From NCBI GenBank assembly GCA_943789025.1, contig CALSSN010000019.1, positions 1 through 64,000 on the forward strand: a DNA stretch of 64,000 bases. Direction: 5' to 3'. The notes beneath the pieces are model-generated. The model did no database searches, was not told the DNA's origin, and saw nothing but the letters and a program-made list of their open reading frames with translations. Shown here in pieces: positions 40,330 to 49,480 of this stretch (position 1 is the stretch's first letter; every line of letters starts with the position of its first letter). The translations under genes were made by a program, and so were the position numbers. The stretch comes from an uncultured Verrucomicrobiales bacterium (lineage in GTDB: Bacteria > Verrucomicrobiota > Verrucomicrobiia > Verrucomicrobiales > DEV007).

Positions 40330-42231
40330 TCATTCAGGTTCCCGCGCATCGATGCGAAGCCGGTAGAGGTGGTAGCTGAAGAGCTCCTCGACTCCTTTCA
40401 AGAGAGCGACGTGCTCGAAGCGGGCACCGTTGTGTAAGGCTTCCATGATGCCCGGGCGGCGGGCAGCACTGATTTTTTCGCCACAGTAGTAAATGTAAAG
40501 AGGTTGGCTCTTGCTGTGTGCCGTCGCGATGCAGGAAGCGAGGTCATCCGGTGTTTCGAGGACCCGTGCTCGCGGGTCGTAGCTACGAACCTGCCGGTCA
40601 CTGACGCCGAAGACGGCTGTCATCGCGTCGGGTGCTGCTTTTCGAATCATTGCTACAGTCTGGCGGATCGGCTGGCGGTCGTGGAAGGCGATGGCATTGC
40701 GGGAGGACCAGGTGAGGGCTCCGTAAGTGAAGACGAGAACCGTGGCGACAACCGTGGCAAGGGCCGAGCGGGTGAGGAATATGCCGTCAGGGAGGGCAGC
40801 CATGCTGAGCGCGAGGAGCGGTGCAGTGTAGAGGAGATACCATGACATCAGGGCACCCTCAGTGACCACAGCCTGGAGGCAGGTCAATGCCGCCCCGCCG
40901 AGCAGGGCGACGATAAAAAAACGCGCCCGCTTCTCCTGCCGGAACCACATGAGGATCAGACCAGCTCCCCCGAGAGCCGGTACGCCCAGAAGAATCAGGG
41001 CGCGGAAAAATGGAATGCGATCGGCGAGCAGTGCCACGCTCGGGCCGTGCTGGAGATCCGGGTCCACCCGGAAGGTAGGCATACCGGCAACCAGGTGGCT
41101 GGTGAAGTCGCGAAACCAGCTGGCATCAAGCGGGTGCCAGTCGCCGCTCTCGCGTGCGAGAAAGGCGAGGATCTGCGGCACCGAGGGCGCCATCAACTGC
41201 AGGGTGATCATGGCACCGAGGCAGCTTGCGACCAGGTAGCGCCCGGTTCCCGTGCCGTCACGAGCGAGGGCCAGGGCAACGATCACAGCGAGGTTGAGCA
41301 TCACCGCGACGTGGAGCGAGCCGGGAAAGGCCAACAGGAAGCCCCCCTGGCTGAGCCCGAAGATTGTCCACCACCGCCACTTGCTGGTGCGCAGCGCGGC
41401 ACTGGCAGCAAGGATGGCTGCGAGCATGAGCAGCAGCATGACCGAGTAGCCTCGGGCCTCCACCGAGTAGCGGATATGCCAGGGGGAGAGCGCGAGCAGG
41501 AAAGCTGCCGTGATTCCCGTGCGCGTTCCGCTGCAGAGCAATCCGGCGAGCCCCACCGCGGCGATGGTAAGCAGGCCGGCGACAAAGGGAACGGCGCGGG
41601 GAATCGCCTCGCGGAAGGCGTCGTGCGGGAGCCCTCCGACAGAGCGACAGGCGCGGATCGACATGCGGGCGAGCAGGGTGTGCAGGACGTGGTTGTTGCC
41701 GTCCCGGTTGGTGAACAGGGCCTCTGTCCAGGTCGGTTCGTCGTAGCGCAGGCCGTCGCCATCCTTTGCCGGTTTCATCTCGCCCCAGGTAAAGCGGCGG
41801 AAGGCGTATTCCTCGTCGTTCCAGAAACTGTGTGCGAGGCGCGGCACACGAAAGACCGCGGCGACAACGAGAGCCATGCAGAGTCCGACGACAAAGGTTT
41901 GGATGCCGCTGCGGGTCGGACTGGCCGGGGAAACGTAACCGGGAGCCGGCTTCAGCGCCTTGCCCCAGAAACCGACGCTGGCGAGAAGGCCGGCGCAGAG
42001 GATCAAATTCGCGGCTGCGGCGACCCACCCCCATTTTGTCGCGTAGTCGGAAGCTCGCAGCTTGTTTCCCGACATGAAGCGTTCCTGCACAGCGGGATCC
42101 CAGGGCGGTGCGGCGCTGGCGAGATGCCATGCTAGTCCTGCGGCAGTGAGCAGCAGGAACAGCACGAGAATGCGAGCGCCAAGGTCAAGCGTGAGAAAGC
42201 GTTGGTGTAATCTGTCGAATCGAGGCGACAC
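40330..42231 (-). CDS. GT-C (family 39-like) membrane glycosyltransferase
   Basis: 633 aa with about twelve membrane helices. The first large periplasmic loop carries the acidic motif in LAHSFWNDEEYAFRRFTWGE, and the conserved LSPWHIRYSVEARGYSVMLL is typical of the DUF/GT39 transferases of exopolysaccharide or protein O-glycosylation. The C-terminal soluble portion of about 110 residues ends in YHLYRLRI. Probable donor is a polyprenyl-phosphate sugar; the acceptor is unknown. Two more glycan genes (GT61 and the earlier GT39) are in the window but not linked to it. Confidence 0.82.
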   Translation of the reverse strand: MSPRFDRLHQRFLTLDLGARILVLFLLLTAAGLAWHLASAAPPWDPAVQERFMSGNKLRASDYATKWGWVAAAANLILCAGLLASVGFWGKALKPAPGYVSPASPTRSGIQTFVVGLCMALVVAAVFRVPRLAHSFWNDEEYAFRRFTWGEMKPAKDGDGLRYDEPTWTEALFTNRDGNNHVLHTLLARMSIRACRSVGGLPHDAFREAIPRAVPFVAGLLTIAAVGLAGLLCSGTRTGITAAFLLALSPWHIRYSVEARGYSVMLLLMLAAILAASAALRTSKWRWWTIFGLSQGGFLLAFPGSLHVAVMLNLAVIVALALARDGTGTGRYLVASCLGAMITLQLMAPSVPQILAFLARESGDWHPLDASWFRDFTSHLVAGMPTFRVDPDLQHGPSVALLADRIPFFRALILLGVPALGGAGLILMWFRQEKRARFFIVALLGGAALTCLQAVVTEGALMSWYLLYTAPLLALSMAALPDGIFLTRSALATVVATVLVFTYGALTWSSRNAIAFHDRQPIRQTVAMIRKAAPDAMTAVFGVSDRQVRSYDPRARVLETPDDLASCIATAHSKSQPLYIYYCGEKISAARRPGIMEALHNGARFEHVALLKGVEELFSYHLYRLRIDAREPE

Positions 42232-42301
42232 GGGAAAGGAGCCAGCTTAGACGGAGCGCAGGCGCTTTGCAAAATCCGCAGACCGTCGTGATTTCTGAGA
42301 A

Positions 42302-42919
42302 CTACTTCTTTTTGGAGCCGATTGGAAAGTCGGGAGGCACGGTTCCGCTTACGAAAGCTCCTTGGTCGAAGTGTGCATCGACAAGCACGCTGCCGTCTTC
42401 CGCAAAATCACGCACATGCCCGTGCCACCGCATGTTCTCGATAAAACCCCCATCGAACCGCAGTTGTCCATTCGGGTACCATCGGAGATGTCTTCCGTGA
42501 GCGATGCCATCGCGCATCATGGCATCAATTTTAGGACTGCCAGATTCGAACCATTCGCGGTGGCGTGATTTTGCTCCGTGATCGTAATCATGAATGCGTT
42601 TGATGTTGCCGTTAGCATGCCAGCGGATCTCCGGTCCGTGGAGTTTTCCACCCTGGTAATGGGCCAGGAAGGAGGTGCCCCCGGATTTGTTCGTTTTCTT
42701 GATGACCAGACCAGAGATTGGTGCAGGTGATTTAAGCAGGTAGGCGAGGCCGTCTTGCCGAATTTCGACCTGGTCGGGAGTTGGGAACGCCCGCAAATCC
42801 GAACCCTGTGCCTTCTGAGGCTTGTTTTTCTCGCTGCAGGAAGCAACTACCACCAAAAGACTGATCAAGGCGGATCCAAGACCGATGGTTCGAAGATGTT
42901 TTTGGTGTTGTTTGAGCAT
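42302..42919 (-). CDS. YwqK/MORN-like repeat lipoprotein
   Basis: Lipoprotein signal with lipobox VVASC (about residue 24-28) and about four YwqK/MORN-variant repeats: YQGGKLHGPEIRWHANGNIKR, YDHGAKSRHREWFESGSPK, MRDGIAHGRHLRWYPNGQLR and FIENMRWHGHVRDFAEDGS, shown here in parts. These repeats form open beta structures; the function of family members varies. Membrane-anchored in the envelope by inference. It follows directly downstream of the GT61 gene with no gap (start 42919, previous end 42920), so the two are probably translationally coupled. Confidence 0.83.
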   Translation of the reverse strand: MLKQHQKHLRTIGLGSALISLLVVVASCSEKNKPQKAQGSDLRAFPTPDQVEIRQDGLAYLLKSPAPISGLVIKKTNKSGGTSFLAHYQGGKLHGPEIRWHANGNIKRIHDYDHGAKSRHREWFESGSPKIDAMMRDGIAHGRHLRWYPNGQLRFDGGFIENMRWHGHVRDFAEDGSVLVDAHFDQGAFVSGTVPPDFPIGSKKK

Positions 42920-44203
42920 TTATTTGCGTGGCAGTGAGGTGCAGAGTTCCATCGTTTCGAGCAGCGTCGCGAAGTCTACCTCGATGTCTTCCAGCATAGC
43001 AAAGTAGTGGCCGTCTGAGAGTGAGAGGTCGCTGTTGCGGCAATCGACCGCGTAGGCGTAGCGTAACTTTTGCTGTGCTGCAATCGCCCAGTAGCAAGCT
43101 TGAACATAGCGTGGCGAGAAGAGTTCGATGAAAGCTGTGCCTGGCCTGCAAAAGACGATATTGGTGCAGCCAGCACCGTGCGGTGAAACAACAACATCGG
43201 CAGAGGCAAAAAGGCGCGCTTGTTCTCGGATGGTTAAGGTCTCCAGTTGGACGATTTTGAATCCCTCTGCAACCAGACCACGGGTGATCTCCTCTTCATT
43301 CAGAACCCGGCGAAACCGAGCGCCTGCACGGCTGATATAGATTTTTTGGCCCCGGTCAGTTGCTGAAGCATCAGCTGCGGAATCGAGAAATTTTTCGCGA
43401 AGGAAATCGCAAGCCCAGGCCGGAGGGTGTCCTGCCAGACCTGTGAACGAGGGAACAAGGAGGTCATGGCACCGGAAATGTGAAGAAGGCGAGCACGGCA
43501 CGCAGCGATCCGCGGGAATTCCAAGGGCATTCATGCTTTCCTCCTGAAACGGCAGACCGAATTCGCCGGTGAGAAAATAGCCAATGTCAGGTAATGAAAT
43601 TTTCGCTTTTTCGAGCAGGTGCAACCGGGGCAGCACGTCGAACATCCAGTGATAATAATTCGCCCGCCCCGGGCAAGCGATCACTGCACTCAAGTGGTCA
43701 AGAGATTGGGGGCGAGGCAGGCGGAAACGGCTGAATACTGAATGGTGGAAGCCGCTTCTGGCAATTTCGTGCGAGACATCTTCGATCAAGCGATCGTCTG
43801 GCGTGATCACTGCCCCGCAGTCGCCATAGACGCGTGCTCCAGGAATGCGGGCCACAGAGGTGGCTGACCACGCAATGCTTTGGGCATCTAAGAACTTCGG
43901 ATGCACCTTCCCGCCGAGAACTGCTGGGAGGCTGGAGTGGAAGCTTTCGTGCGGCGGGTGGAGAGAAAAGTAGCTGTCAGAGTCGTGGCAGCATTCTTTC
44001 GTGGTTGGAGAAAGCCCCTTGGGAGGGCCGATCAGCGCCGATGAAACGGGAAGCTTGCGCAGAAGAAAGAAGGGGATCAACCGTGCGGCAGGTCGCCAGA
44101 CCTTGAAGATGAAAAACGCGGCGGCATCGTGGAGGCTCCGTTGGGCGCGGGAGGGGAAGTAGCCGCATAATTGAGCCAGAAACAATTGGATGCGTCGAAG
44201 CAT
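42920..44203 (-). CDS. Glycosyltransferase family 61 protein
   Basis: DUF563/GT61 enzyme. Diagnostic blocks are YYHWMFDVLPRLHLLEKA (about residues 200-217), IYISRAGARFRRVLNEEE and VVSPHGAGCTNIVFCRPGTAFIEL near the C-terminus. Family members transfer xylose or N-acetylglucosamine in eukaryotes and act in capsule or exopolysaccharide synthesis in bacteria. ATG 44203 (MLRRIQLFLAQL) is preferred; the longer frame to 44278 reads low-quality sequence that overlaps another frame. Coupled to the YwqK-like gene downstream. Confidence 0.85.
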   Translation of the reverse strand: MLRRIQLFLAQLCGYFPSRAQRSLHDAAAFFIFKVWRPAARLIPFFLLRKLPVSSALIGPPKGLSPTTKECCHDSDSYFSLHPPHESFHSSLPAVLGGKVHPKFLDAQSIAWSATSVARIPGARVYGDCGAVITPDDRLIEDVSHEIARSGFHHSVFSRFRLPRPQSLDHLSAVIACPGRANYYHWMFDVLPRLHLLEKAKISLPDIGYFLTGEFGLPFQEESMNALGIPADRCVPCSPSSHFRCHDLLVPSFTGLAGHPPAWACDFLREKFLDSAADASATDRGQKIYISRAGARFRRVLNEEEITRGLVAEGFKIVQLETLTIREQARLFASADVVVSPHGAGCTNIVFCRPGTAFIELFSPRYVQACYWAIAAQQKLRYAYAVDCRNSDLSLSDGHYFAMLEDIEVDFATLLETMELCTSLPRK

Positions 44204-44571
44204 AGCATGTGAGAAGAGACGCAGCCTGCGGCGGCAGGATGGTGCGCTGAAAGACGAAGGGAACAGTGTCCCGTGCAAGTGCGAACAGAATACCGCCTGC
44301 CTTCAGCGTCAAGCTCTCTGACGGCTCGGGGATGATAGGCGTGGTGACAGTGAAGTTCTTTTTCCCTCCCTCCAGACACGCCATTTTCGTTTTCAGGGTT
44401 ATTGCGAAGACCTCATTCGCTCGAAAAGCGAAGGGCAATGGGTCTTTGGTGCAAGGCGGGACTTCGGCGGCAGGAGCCGAAGCTGCCAGAGTGATGAGAA
44501 GGGCGGCGAATGCCGAGGCAGCGCGGAATTTGTTCCCTGACGCAGTGAAGGAAACCGCCCGGATGTCTGCT
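44204..44571 (-). pseudogene. Possible exported protein frame lacking a start codon
   Basis: A minus-strand frame opens after a TAA at about 44572 and reads a convincing signal peptide (SAFAALLITLAASAPAAEVPP) followed by FRANEVFAITLKTKMACLEGG and TVTTPIIPEPSESLTLKAGG. It has no ATG, GTG or usable TTG before the signal, so it is either truncated, frameshifted or not a gene. It runs into the start of the GT61 gene in another frame. Confidence 0.3.
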
Positions 44572-44592
44572 CTCTTTTAAACTTTTATGCGG

Positions 44593-44730
44593 TCAAACCA
44601 CCGAGTGAGGGGCCAGTGAGTGGATGGCAGGCATGTTCTGCGCAGCCATAGCCATGAGTTCTGTGCAGTCATCACGCACCGTGCACATCGTGCAGCTGAC
44701 GCGGGCGACGATGTCAGGCGCCGGGACCAA
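44593..44730 (-). CDS. Possible small Cys-rich protein downstream of selA
   Basis: Following the selA stop (UGA, 44755-44757), the same frame continues past a second UGA (44746-44748) as VPAPDIVARVSCTMCTVRDDC and ends HSLAPHSVV with a stop at 44593. TTG 44728-44730 would be the only start. The CxxCx5C spacing looks like a metal or redox site. It may be a short coupled gene, a relic, or a chance frame. Another frame ends LTRWFDRIKV, which might be the real C-terminus if one base is wrong. Confidence 0.3.
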   Translation of the reverse strand: MVPAPDIVARVSCTMCTVRDDCTELMAMAAQNMPAIHSLAPHSVV

Positions 44731-44754
44731 GACGCTGAGGTGTCGTCAACCTGC

Positions 44755-46152
44755 TCACTCAGCCAGATGTTGCAGAAGTCTTCCCAGTTCTTCGTCCTGG
44801 TCGGGAAAGACCGTGCGCAGGTCAAGCCGGAGCGCATCCTCATCGACGTAACCAACGACTGGGGGCACTCCTGACCTGAGCCGCTCTGCGAGCTCCTCAG
44901 CCTTGAGGCTCGGGTGCCTGAGAACAAGCCCGGCCGAGGGAATCTCCGAGCGCGGCATGGTTCCGCCTCCGGTCCGCGCAACCGTAGCGATGAGCTCAGC
45001 CTGCAATGCTGAGGAGGAAAGCGCGGCGAGGATGTTCTGGGCGCGCTCTTTGAGTTCTTCGACCGGTGTGGCCAGCGCCCTGACCACCGGGATGTGAGGC
45101 AGGGACGGGTCGTCGCTGTGACGTGTCGCCAGGTATTCGGCCACCGTTTCTTGGAGCACGGTGAGGATCAATTTGTCGCACCGGACCGCACGGAAAAACG
45201 GCTCGTTTTTGATGGCGGCGACCAGTTCCGCTCGCCCGGCGATGATCCCGCTCTGCGGCCCTCCTAAAAGTTTGTCTCCGCTGAAACAGACCAGCCCCAC
45301 ACCTTTGCGGAGAATTTCCATTGGAGTCGGTTCATGCTCGATCGGAGCGAGTTGATCAGTCTGCATCATCGCTCCACTCCCGAGATCCTCGACCAGCGGG
45401 ATCCCGCTGCGATCTGCCAGTTCTGCGAGTTCCTCGGTCATCGGCTCACCGGTGAACCCGCCGAGCCAGAAGTTGCTGCGATGCACTTTCAGGATAGCGG
45501 CGGATCTCTCGGTGATCGCATTCTGGTAATCTTCAAGATTCGTTTTGTTGGTGGCGCCCACCTCGATGAGTACCGCCCCGGAAGCCTCCATGATCTCCGG
45601 GATCCGAAACCCACCGCCGATCTCAACCAGCTCACCGCGGGACACGATCACCTCGCGCTTTTCCGGAGCAATGAGCGACTTCAGAATCAGGACTAGGGCG
45701 GAGGCACAGTTGTTGACGGCGACGGCAGCTGGCGCTTCGGTCAGGGTGGCGAGAAGCTGCTCGAGGTAGCCGGCTCTTTTTCCGCGTTGGCCACTGGGGA
45801 GGTCGAACTCAAGGTTGCTGTAGTTCGTGGCGATGGCGCGCAGGGCATCGGCTGCGCGCTGGCCTACCGGCGAGCGTCCGAGATTGGTGTGAATGAGGAC
45901 ACCGGTCGCATTGATCACCGGTTGCAGGCGCGCAGCGCGCAGACCTAACACGGCGGCGGTGACAGCGGCCAGCGCCTCGCCGTCGCCGAGCGGGGTGCCC
46001 GAAGCCACCACGCGCTCACGAAGCGTGGCCACCTCGCGACGCACCACGTCAGCCACTACCGGACGCGGGACCGGATCAAAGGCGCCGGTGTCGAGCTCCT
46101 GGAGGAGTTTTTCGACCGACGGGAGGCTGCGCATCGCGTCTTGATTAGGCAT
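44755..46152 (-). CDS. selA: L-seryl-tRNA(Sec) selenium transferase
   Basis: PLP enzyme that turns Ser-tRNA(Sec) into Sec-tRNA(Sec) using selenophosphate. It shows INATGVLIHTNLGRSP, YSNLEFDLPSGQRGKR, VNNCASAL, the PLP lysine in FSGDKLLGGPQ and a C-terminal GYVDEDALRLDLRTVFPDQ. 465 aa is the usual length. The gene predicts selenoprotein synthesis in this organism, but selB, selD and tRNA-Sec are not in the window. It is divergent from an FAD oxidoreductase, with only about 40 bp between the two starts. Confidence 0.95.
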   Translation of the reverse strand: MPNQDAMRSLPSVEKLLQELDTGAFDPVPRPVVADVVRREVATLRERVVASGTPLGDGEALAAVTAAVLGLRAARLQPVINATGVLIHTNLGRSPVGQRAADALRAIATNYSNLEFDLPSGQRGKRAGYLEQLLATLTEAPAAVAVNNCASALVLILKSLIAPEKREVIVSRGELVEIGGGFRIPEIMEASGAVLIEVGATNKTNLEDYQNAITERSAAILKVHRSNFWLGGFTGEPMTEELAELADRSGIPLVEDLGSGAMMQTDQLAPIEHEPTPMEILRKGVGLVCFSGDKLLGGPQSGIIAGRAELVAAIKNEPFFRAVRCDKLILTVLQETVAEYLATRHSDDPSLPHIPVVRALATPVEELKERAQNILAALSSSALQAELIATVARTGGGTMPRSEIPSAGLVLRHPSLKAEELAERLRSGVPPVVGYVDEDALRLDLRTVFPDQDEELGRLLQHLAE

Positions 46153-46194
46153 GATGGGACTTTAAAGCTGGACGAGGAGCGTTTACAAGGAAGC

Positions 46195-47664
46195 ATGCCC
46201 ACAAGAAATCGTGTGTCTGATTCGACCGCAAGCCAGCGTGATTACGATGCGGTGGTGATCGGCTCAGGTCCGAATGGTCTGGCTGCCGCGATCCGGATCG
46301 CTCAGGCGGGGAAGTCGGTGCTTGTTCTCGAGCGTCACCACGAGCCGGGCGGTGGCACGCGTACGGCTGAGCTGACACTCCCCGGATTCCGTCACGACGT
46401 CTGCTCGACGGCGCACCCGATGGGACTGGCGGCGCCTTTTCTCAAATCGCTGCCCCTCGACCGGTTCGGACTGGAATGGAGCCACCCGGAACTCCCCCAC
46501 GCGCAGACTCTCGACCCAAAGTATTTTCCCGCGGCCGGGGTCGGCCTCTTCCGCTCGGTGGAGGAGACGGCGGACCAATTCTGTGCCGCGGACGCCCGCG
46601 CCTACCGAGATATTTTTACCCCCTTGGTCAGAGACGCGCCCAAGCTCTTTGGTGACCTTCTCGGGCCACCCGGGATTCCCAGTCACCCGATCGCAGCGGC
46701 TCGTTTCGGGCTTCGGGCCATGACCTCAGCGGCGGGGTTCTGGAAGCGTAACTTTCGCGAGGACCCAGCTCGGGCACTTTTTGCCGGCAATGCAGCCCAT
46801 GCCATCGTCGATCTTGCCAAACCTTTCACCTCCGCGATCGGGATGATGCTTCAGGTTGCTGGGCACAGCGTCGGGTGGCCGAATGCCAAGGGCGGGTCGG
46901 AAGCGATCTGGAAAGCGATGGTCGCCTTCCTCGAGTCGCTGGGAGGTGAAATTCGCTGTGGCGTGGAGGTCGGTTCGCTCGAGGACCTGCCGCCGGCGGG
47001 AGCCTACCTTTTCGACACCCGCCCGGCTGCCATGGTGGACATCACCAGTGACCGACTCCCGCCTGGCTATAAGCGCCGCCTGCTCTCCTACCGCCACGGT
47101 CCAGGAGTTTTCAAGCTCGACCTTGCTCTCTGTGAGCCGATTCCGTGGACGTCGGAAGTCTGTCGTCGTGCCGGCACCGTGCAGGTAGCGGGAGGAGCGG
47201 ACGAGATTTTCCAATCCGAGCGCGCAGTGGCCCGAGGCAGGGTTCCCGAACACCCCTTCCTCCTCGTCTCGCAACCAACCCTCTCCGATCCTTCCCGGGC
47301 ACCCGAAGGCAAGCACACCGCCTGGATCTACGGCCATGTTCCCAATGGTTGGGAAGGTGATGCCAGCGAGGGGATCCTCACCCAGGTCGAACGCTTCGCT
47401 CCGGGCTTCCGCGATACTATCCTCGGGAGCCACGCGATGGGCTGTGCCGACTTCGAGCGCTACAATCCGAACTACCCGGGCGGAGACATCGCCTGTGGCG
47501 CCTCCGACTTCACTCAGCTTCTCACCCGCCCGGTTGCCAGGTGGAATCCATATGCCACTCCGAACCCGGGAATCTTCCTCTGCAGCGCCGCCACTCCGCC
47601 GGGCGCAGGCGTGCACGGAATGTGTGGCTACCACGCTGCCGGCCATGCCTTGAAAAAGCTTTAG
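46195..47664 (+). CDS. FAD-dependent phytoene dehydrogenase-like oxidoreductase
   Basis: FAD/NAD(P)-binding fold with VVIGSGPNGLAAAIRIAQAG and VLERHHEPGGGTRTAEL at the N-terminus. The C-terminal signature FLCSAATPPGAGVHGMCGYHAAGHAL places it in the CrtI-like amine-oxidase superfamily, near the PYROXD2-type group rather than true phytoene desaturases. ATG 46195 is chosen because it starts at the usual distance before the FAD motif; the frame from 46141 would overlap selA. The substrate cannot be inferred. A copy of the dispersed repeat follows. Confidence 0.85.
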   Translation: MPTRNRVSDSTASQRDYDAVVIGSGPNGLAAAIRIAQAGKSVLVLERHHEPGGGTRTAELTLPGFRHDVCSTAHPMGLAAPFLKSLPLDRFGLEWSHPELPHAQTLDPKYFPAAGVGLFRSVEETADQFCAADARAYRDIFTPLVRDAPKLFGDLLGPPGIPSHPIAAARFGLRAMTSAAGFWKRNFREDPARALFAGNAAHAIVDLAKPFTSAIGMMLQVAGHSVGWPNAKGGSEAIWKAMVAFLESLGGEIRCGVEVGSLEDLPPAGAYLFDTRPAAMVDITSDRLPPGYKRRLLSYRHGPGVFKLDLALCEPIPWTSEVCRRAGTVQVAGGADEIFQSERAVARGRVPEHPFLLVSQPTLSDPSRAPEGKHTAWIYGHVPNGWEGDASEGILTQVERFAPGFRDTILGSHAMGCADFERYNPNYPGGDIACGASDFTQLLTRPVARWNPYATPNPGIFLCSAATPPGAGVHGMCGYHAAGHALKKL

Positions 47665-47969
47665 TGGGGAAAGTCTGATCCATTGCTCCACCCGCCACTT
47701 GGAATGGAACAGGATGAAAAAAGTCAGCACCGCTGCGCTCTGGGCTTGCTAAAGAAGCCCTTGAGGGTTGCTGCCCGCATCGAGGGTAGCTATGTTGCTC
47801 GTTGGTCGTGGATGTTTATCCACTTCCGCCTCGCGCCGTGCCACACAGAATCCGAACAACAATGACGGGCACCGCCATGAATCAGACCCTCCCTAGCAAT
47901 CTCCTGTGCCCCGCCCCATCTTTTTTGTTTGCCTCCAGTTTATGACACCCATTTCCATACTTTTGCTCG
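47665..47969. other. Intergenic region holding dispersed repeat copy A
   Basis: No gene is apparent. Bases 47670-47880 are copy A of a repeat whose second copy is at 61194-61427. The remaining approximately 90 bases lead to the next gene. Confidence 0.7.
47670..47880 (+). repeat. Dispersed intergenic repeat, copy A (about 211 bp)
   Basis: Matches 61194-61427 in the same orientation. Shared blocks include AAAGTCTG at the left, CTCCACCCGCC, GGGTTGCTGCCCGCATCG, GTTGGTCG and the long right block CGCCTCGCGCCGTGCCACAC continued by AGAATCCG and ACAACAATGACGGGCACCG. It lies between convergently ordered gene ends. No transposase or terminal inverted repeat was seen. Confidence 0.88.
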
Positions 47970-49373
47970 ATGTCTGATTCACCAACCATCCACCACCACG
48001 CATGCATCGTCATCGGCGGCGGCAGCGGTGGCTACGCCGCTGCCCGCACCGCCCGGGATCACACCGATGATGTCGCGATTATCGACGGGGCAGATGAGCT
48101 CGGCGGTCTTTGTATTCTCCGCGGGTGCATGCCTTCGAAGACGCTCATTTACTCGGCTGAGGTCCTTCACCTCGCGCGGATGGCAGACCGTTTTGGGTTA
48201 GACATTCCTCACGCCCAGGTCGACATGGCAAAACTCCACCAGAGAAAGCGCGACACCATCGGCGAATTCGCTGACTACCGGAACACGCAACTCCACGCAG
48301 ATCGTTTCACTCTTTACCGCTCGACTGCCCGCTTCGTCGGTCCACGTCGGATCCAGCTTGCAGACGGTCGCTTGCTCGAGGGATCGAAGATCATTCTGGC
48401 CACCGGATCGCGGGTGAACCATCCGCCGGTTCCAGGTCTCGATCAGGTTCCTGTGTGGACGAGTCGTGACATTCTTGACCTCGACGAGGTCCCCGCCTCG
48501 GTCATTGTACTCGGTGGCGGTGTGGTCGCCTGCGAGCTCACGCAGTTTCTCGCCCGCATCGGAACCGAGGTTACCCAGATCCAAAGGAGCCCGCATATTC
48601 TTAAAGAAGCCTCACCCGAGGCAGCTACGGTGGTGGAAGCGGCTTTTCGTAAGGAAGGGGTGCGGCTCTTCACTGACACCCGGCTGGAATCAATCAGTCA
48701 GGTCGATCAGGAAATTCATGCCACCTTCGAGCACGCGGGAGAATCCATCACGGTGACCGCTGCGCACCTCTTCAATGCACTCGGTCGCAGTCCGAACACG
48801 GAGGGACTTAATCTCGAGGCGGCCGGGGTAGCATTGCGCCCCACCGGTCACATCGAAACCGACCCGGAGCAGCGCAGTTCCAATCCGGACATTTACGCTG
48901 CCGGGGACGTCGCCGGACCGCACGAGATCGTCCACATCGCGATCCTCCAGGGAGAGATCGCAGGGCACCACGCCTGCGGGAAGCATGGCGATCCGATCAA
49001 CTACGATCACCTGACCAGCATCATCTTTACCGACCCGCAGGTCGCCTGCACCGGGATCCCTGAGGCCGAGCTTCGCGCCCGCGGCATCAAGTATTTGAGC
49101 GAGGACTACCCATTCGACGACCATGGAAAATCCATTCTCATGGAGGCAAAATCCGGATATGTCAAAGTCCATGCTGCGCGCTCGACCGGCCTGATCCTCG
49201 GCGCGGAATGTGTCGGCAAGGACGCTTCTGAATTGATTCACGCCCTCTCAGTGGCGGTCACTCTCGGCGCTACCGTGCAGGACCTCCTCAAGGTCCACTG
49301 GTATCACCCAACCCTCTCGGAGATCTGGACCTATCCGCTCGAGGACATCGCGGCAAGGCTCGCCGAATCCTGA
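47970..49373 (+). CDS. Pyridine nucleotide-disulfide oxidoreductase, dihydrolipoyl dehydrogenase-like
   Basis: Flavoprotein of the lipoamide dehydrogenase/mercuric reductase group: GGGSGGYAAARTA (FAD), redox disulfide in GGLCILRGCMPSK, NAD site VIVLGGGVVACEL and the second FAD motif DIYAAGDVAG. The C-terminal HPTLSEIWTYPLEDIA holds the His-Glu acid/base pair of disulfide reductases. 467 aa is normal. It stands alone, without 2-oxoacid dehydrogenase genes, so the physiological substrate (lipoamide, metal or other disulfide) is uncertain. Confidence 0.88.
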   Translation: MSDSPTIHHHACIVIGGGSGGYAAARTARDHTDDVAIIDGADELGGLCILRGCMPSKTLIYSAEVLHLARMADRFGLDIPHAQVDMAKLHQRKRDTIGEFADYRNTQLHADRFTLYRSTARFVGPRRIQLADGRLLEGSKIILATGSRVNHPPVPGLDQVPVWTSRDILDLDEVPASVIVLGGGVVACELTQFLARIGTEVTQIQRSPHILKEASPEAATVVEAAFRKEGVRLFTDTRLESISQVDQEIHATFEHAGESITVTAAHLFNALGRSPNTEGLNLEAAGVALRPTGHIETDPEQRSSNPDIYAAGDVAGPHEIVHIAILQGEIAGHHACGKHGDPINYDHLTSIIFTDPQVACTGIPEAELRARGIKYLSEDYPFDDHGKSILMEAKSGYVKVHAARSTGLILGAECVGKDASELIHALSVAVTLGATVQDLLKVHWYHPTLSEIWTYPLEDIAARLAES

Positions 49374-49480
49374 TTTTAGAAACCAGCACCCCCTGACCCA
49401 GTCATTTTCCTACCCGGGTGCGATGTCTTGAGCGGCGCCTCTCGATTGTCCATCCTCACTCACTGCAACATCTCCACACC

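Noticed and set aside
41047-42135. 362-codon plus-strand frame
   Set aside because: Antisense of the GT-C transferase; composition typical of a shadow.
46726-47730. 334-codon minus-strand frame
   Set aside because: Antisense of the FAD oxidoreductase with no motifs.
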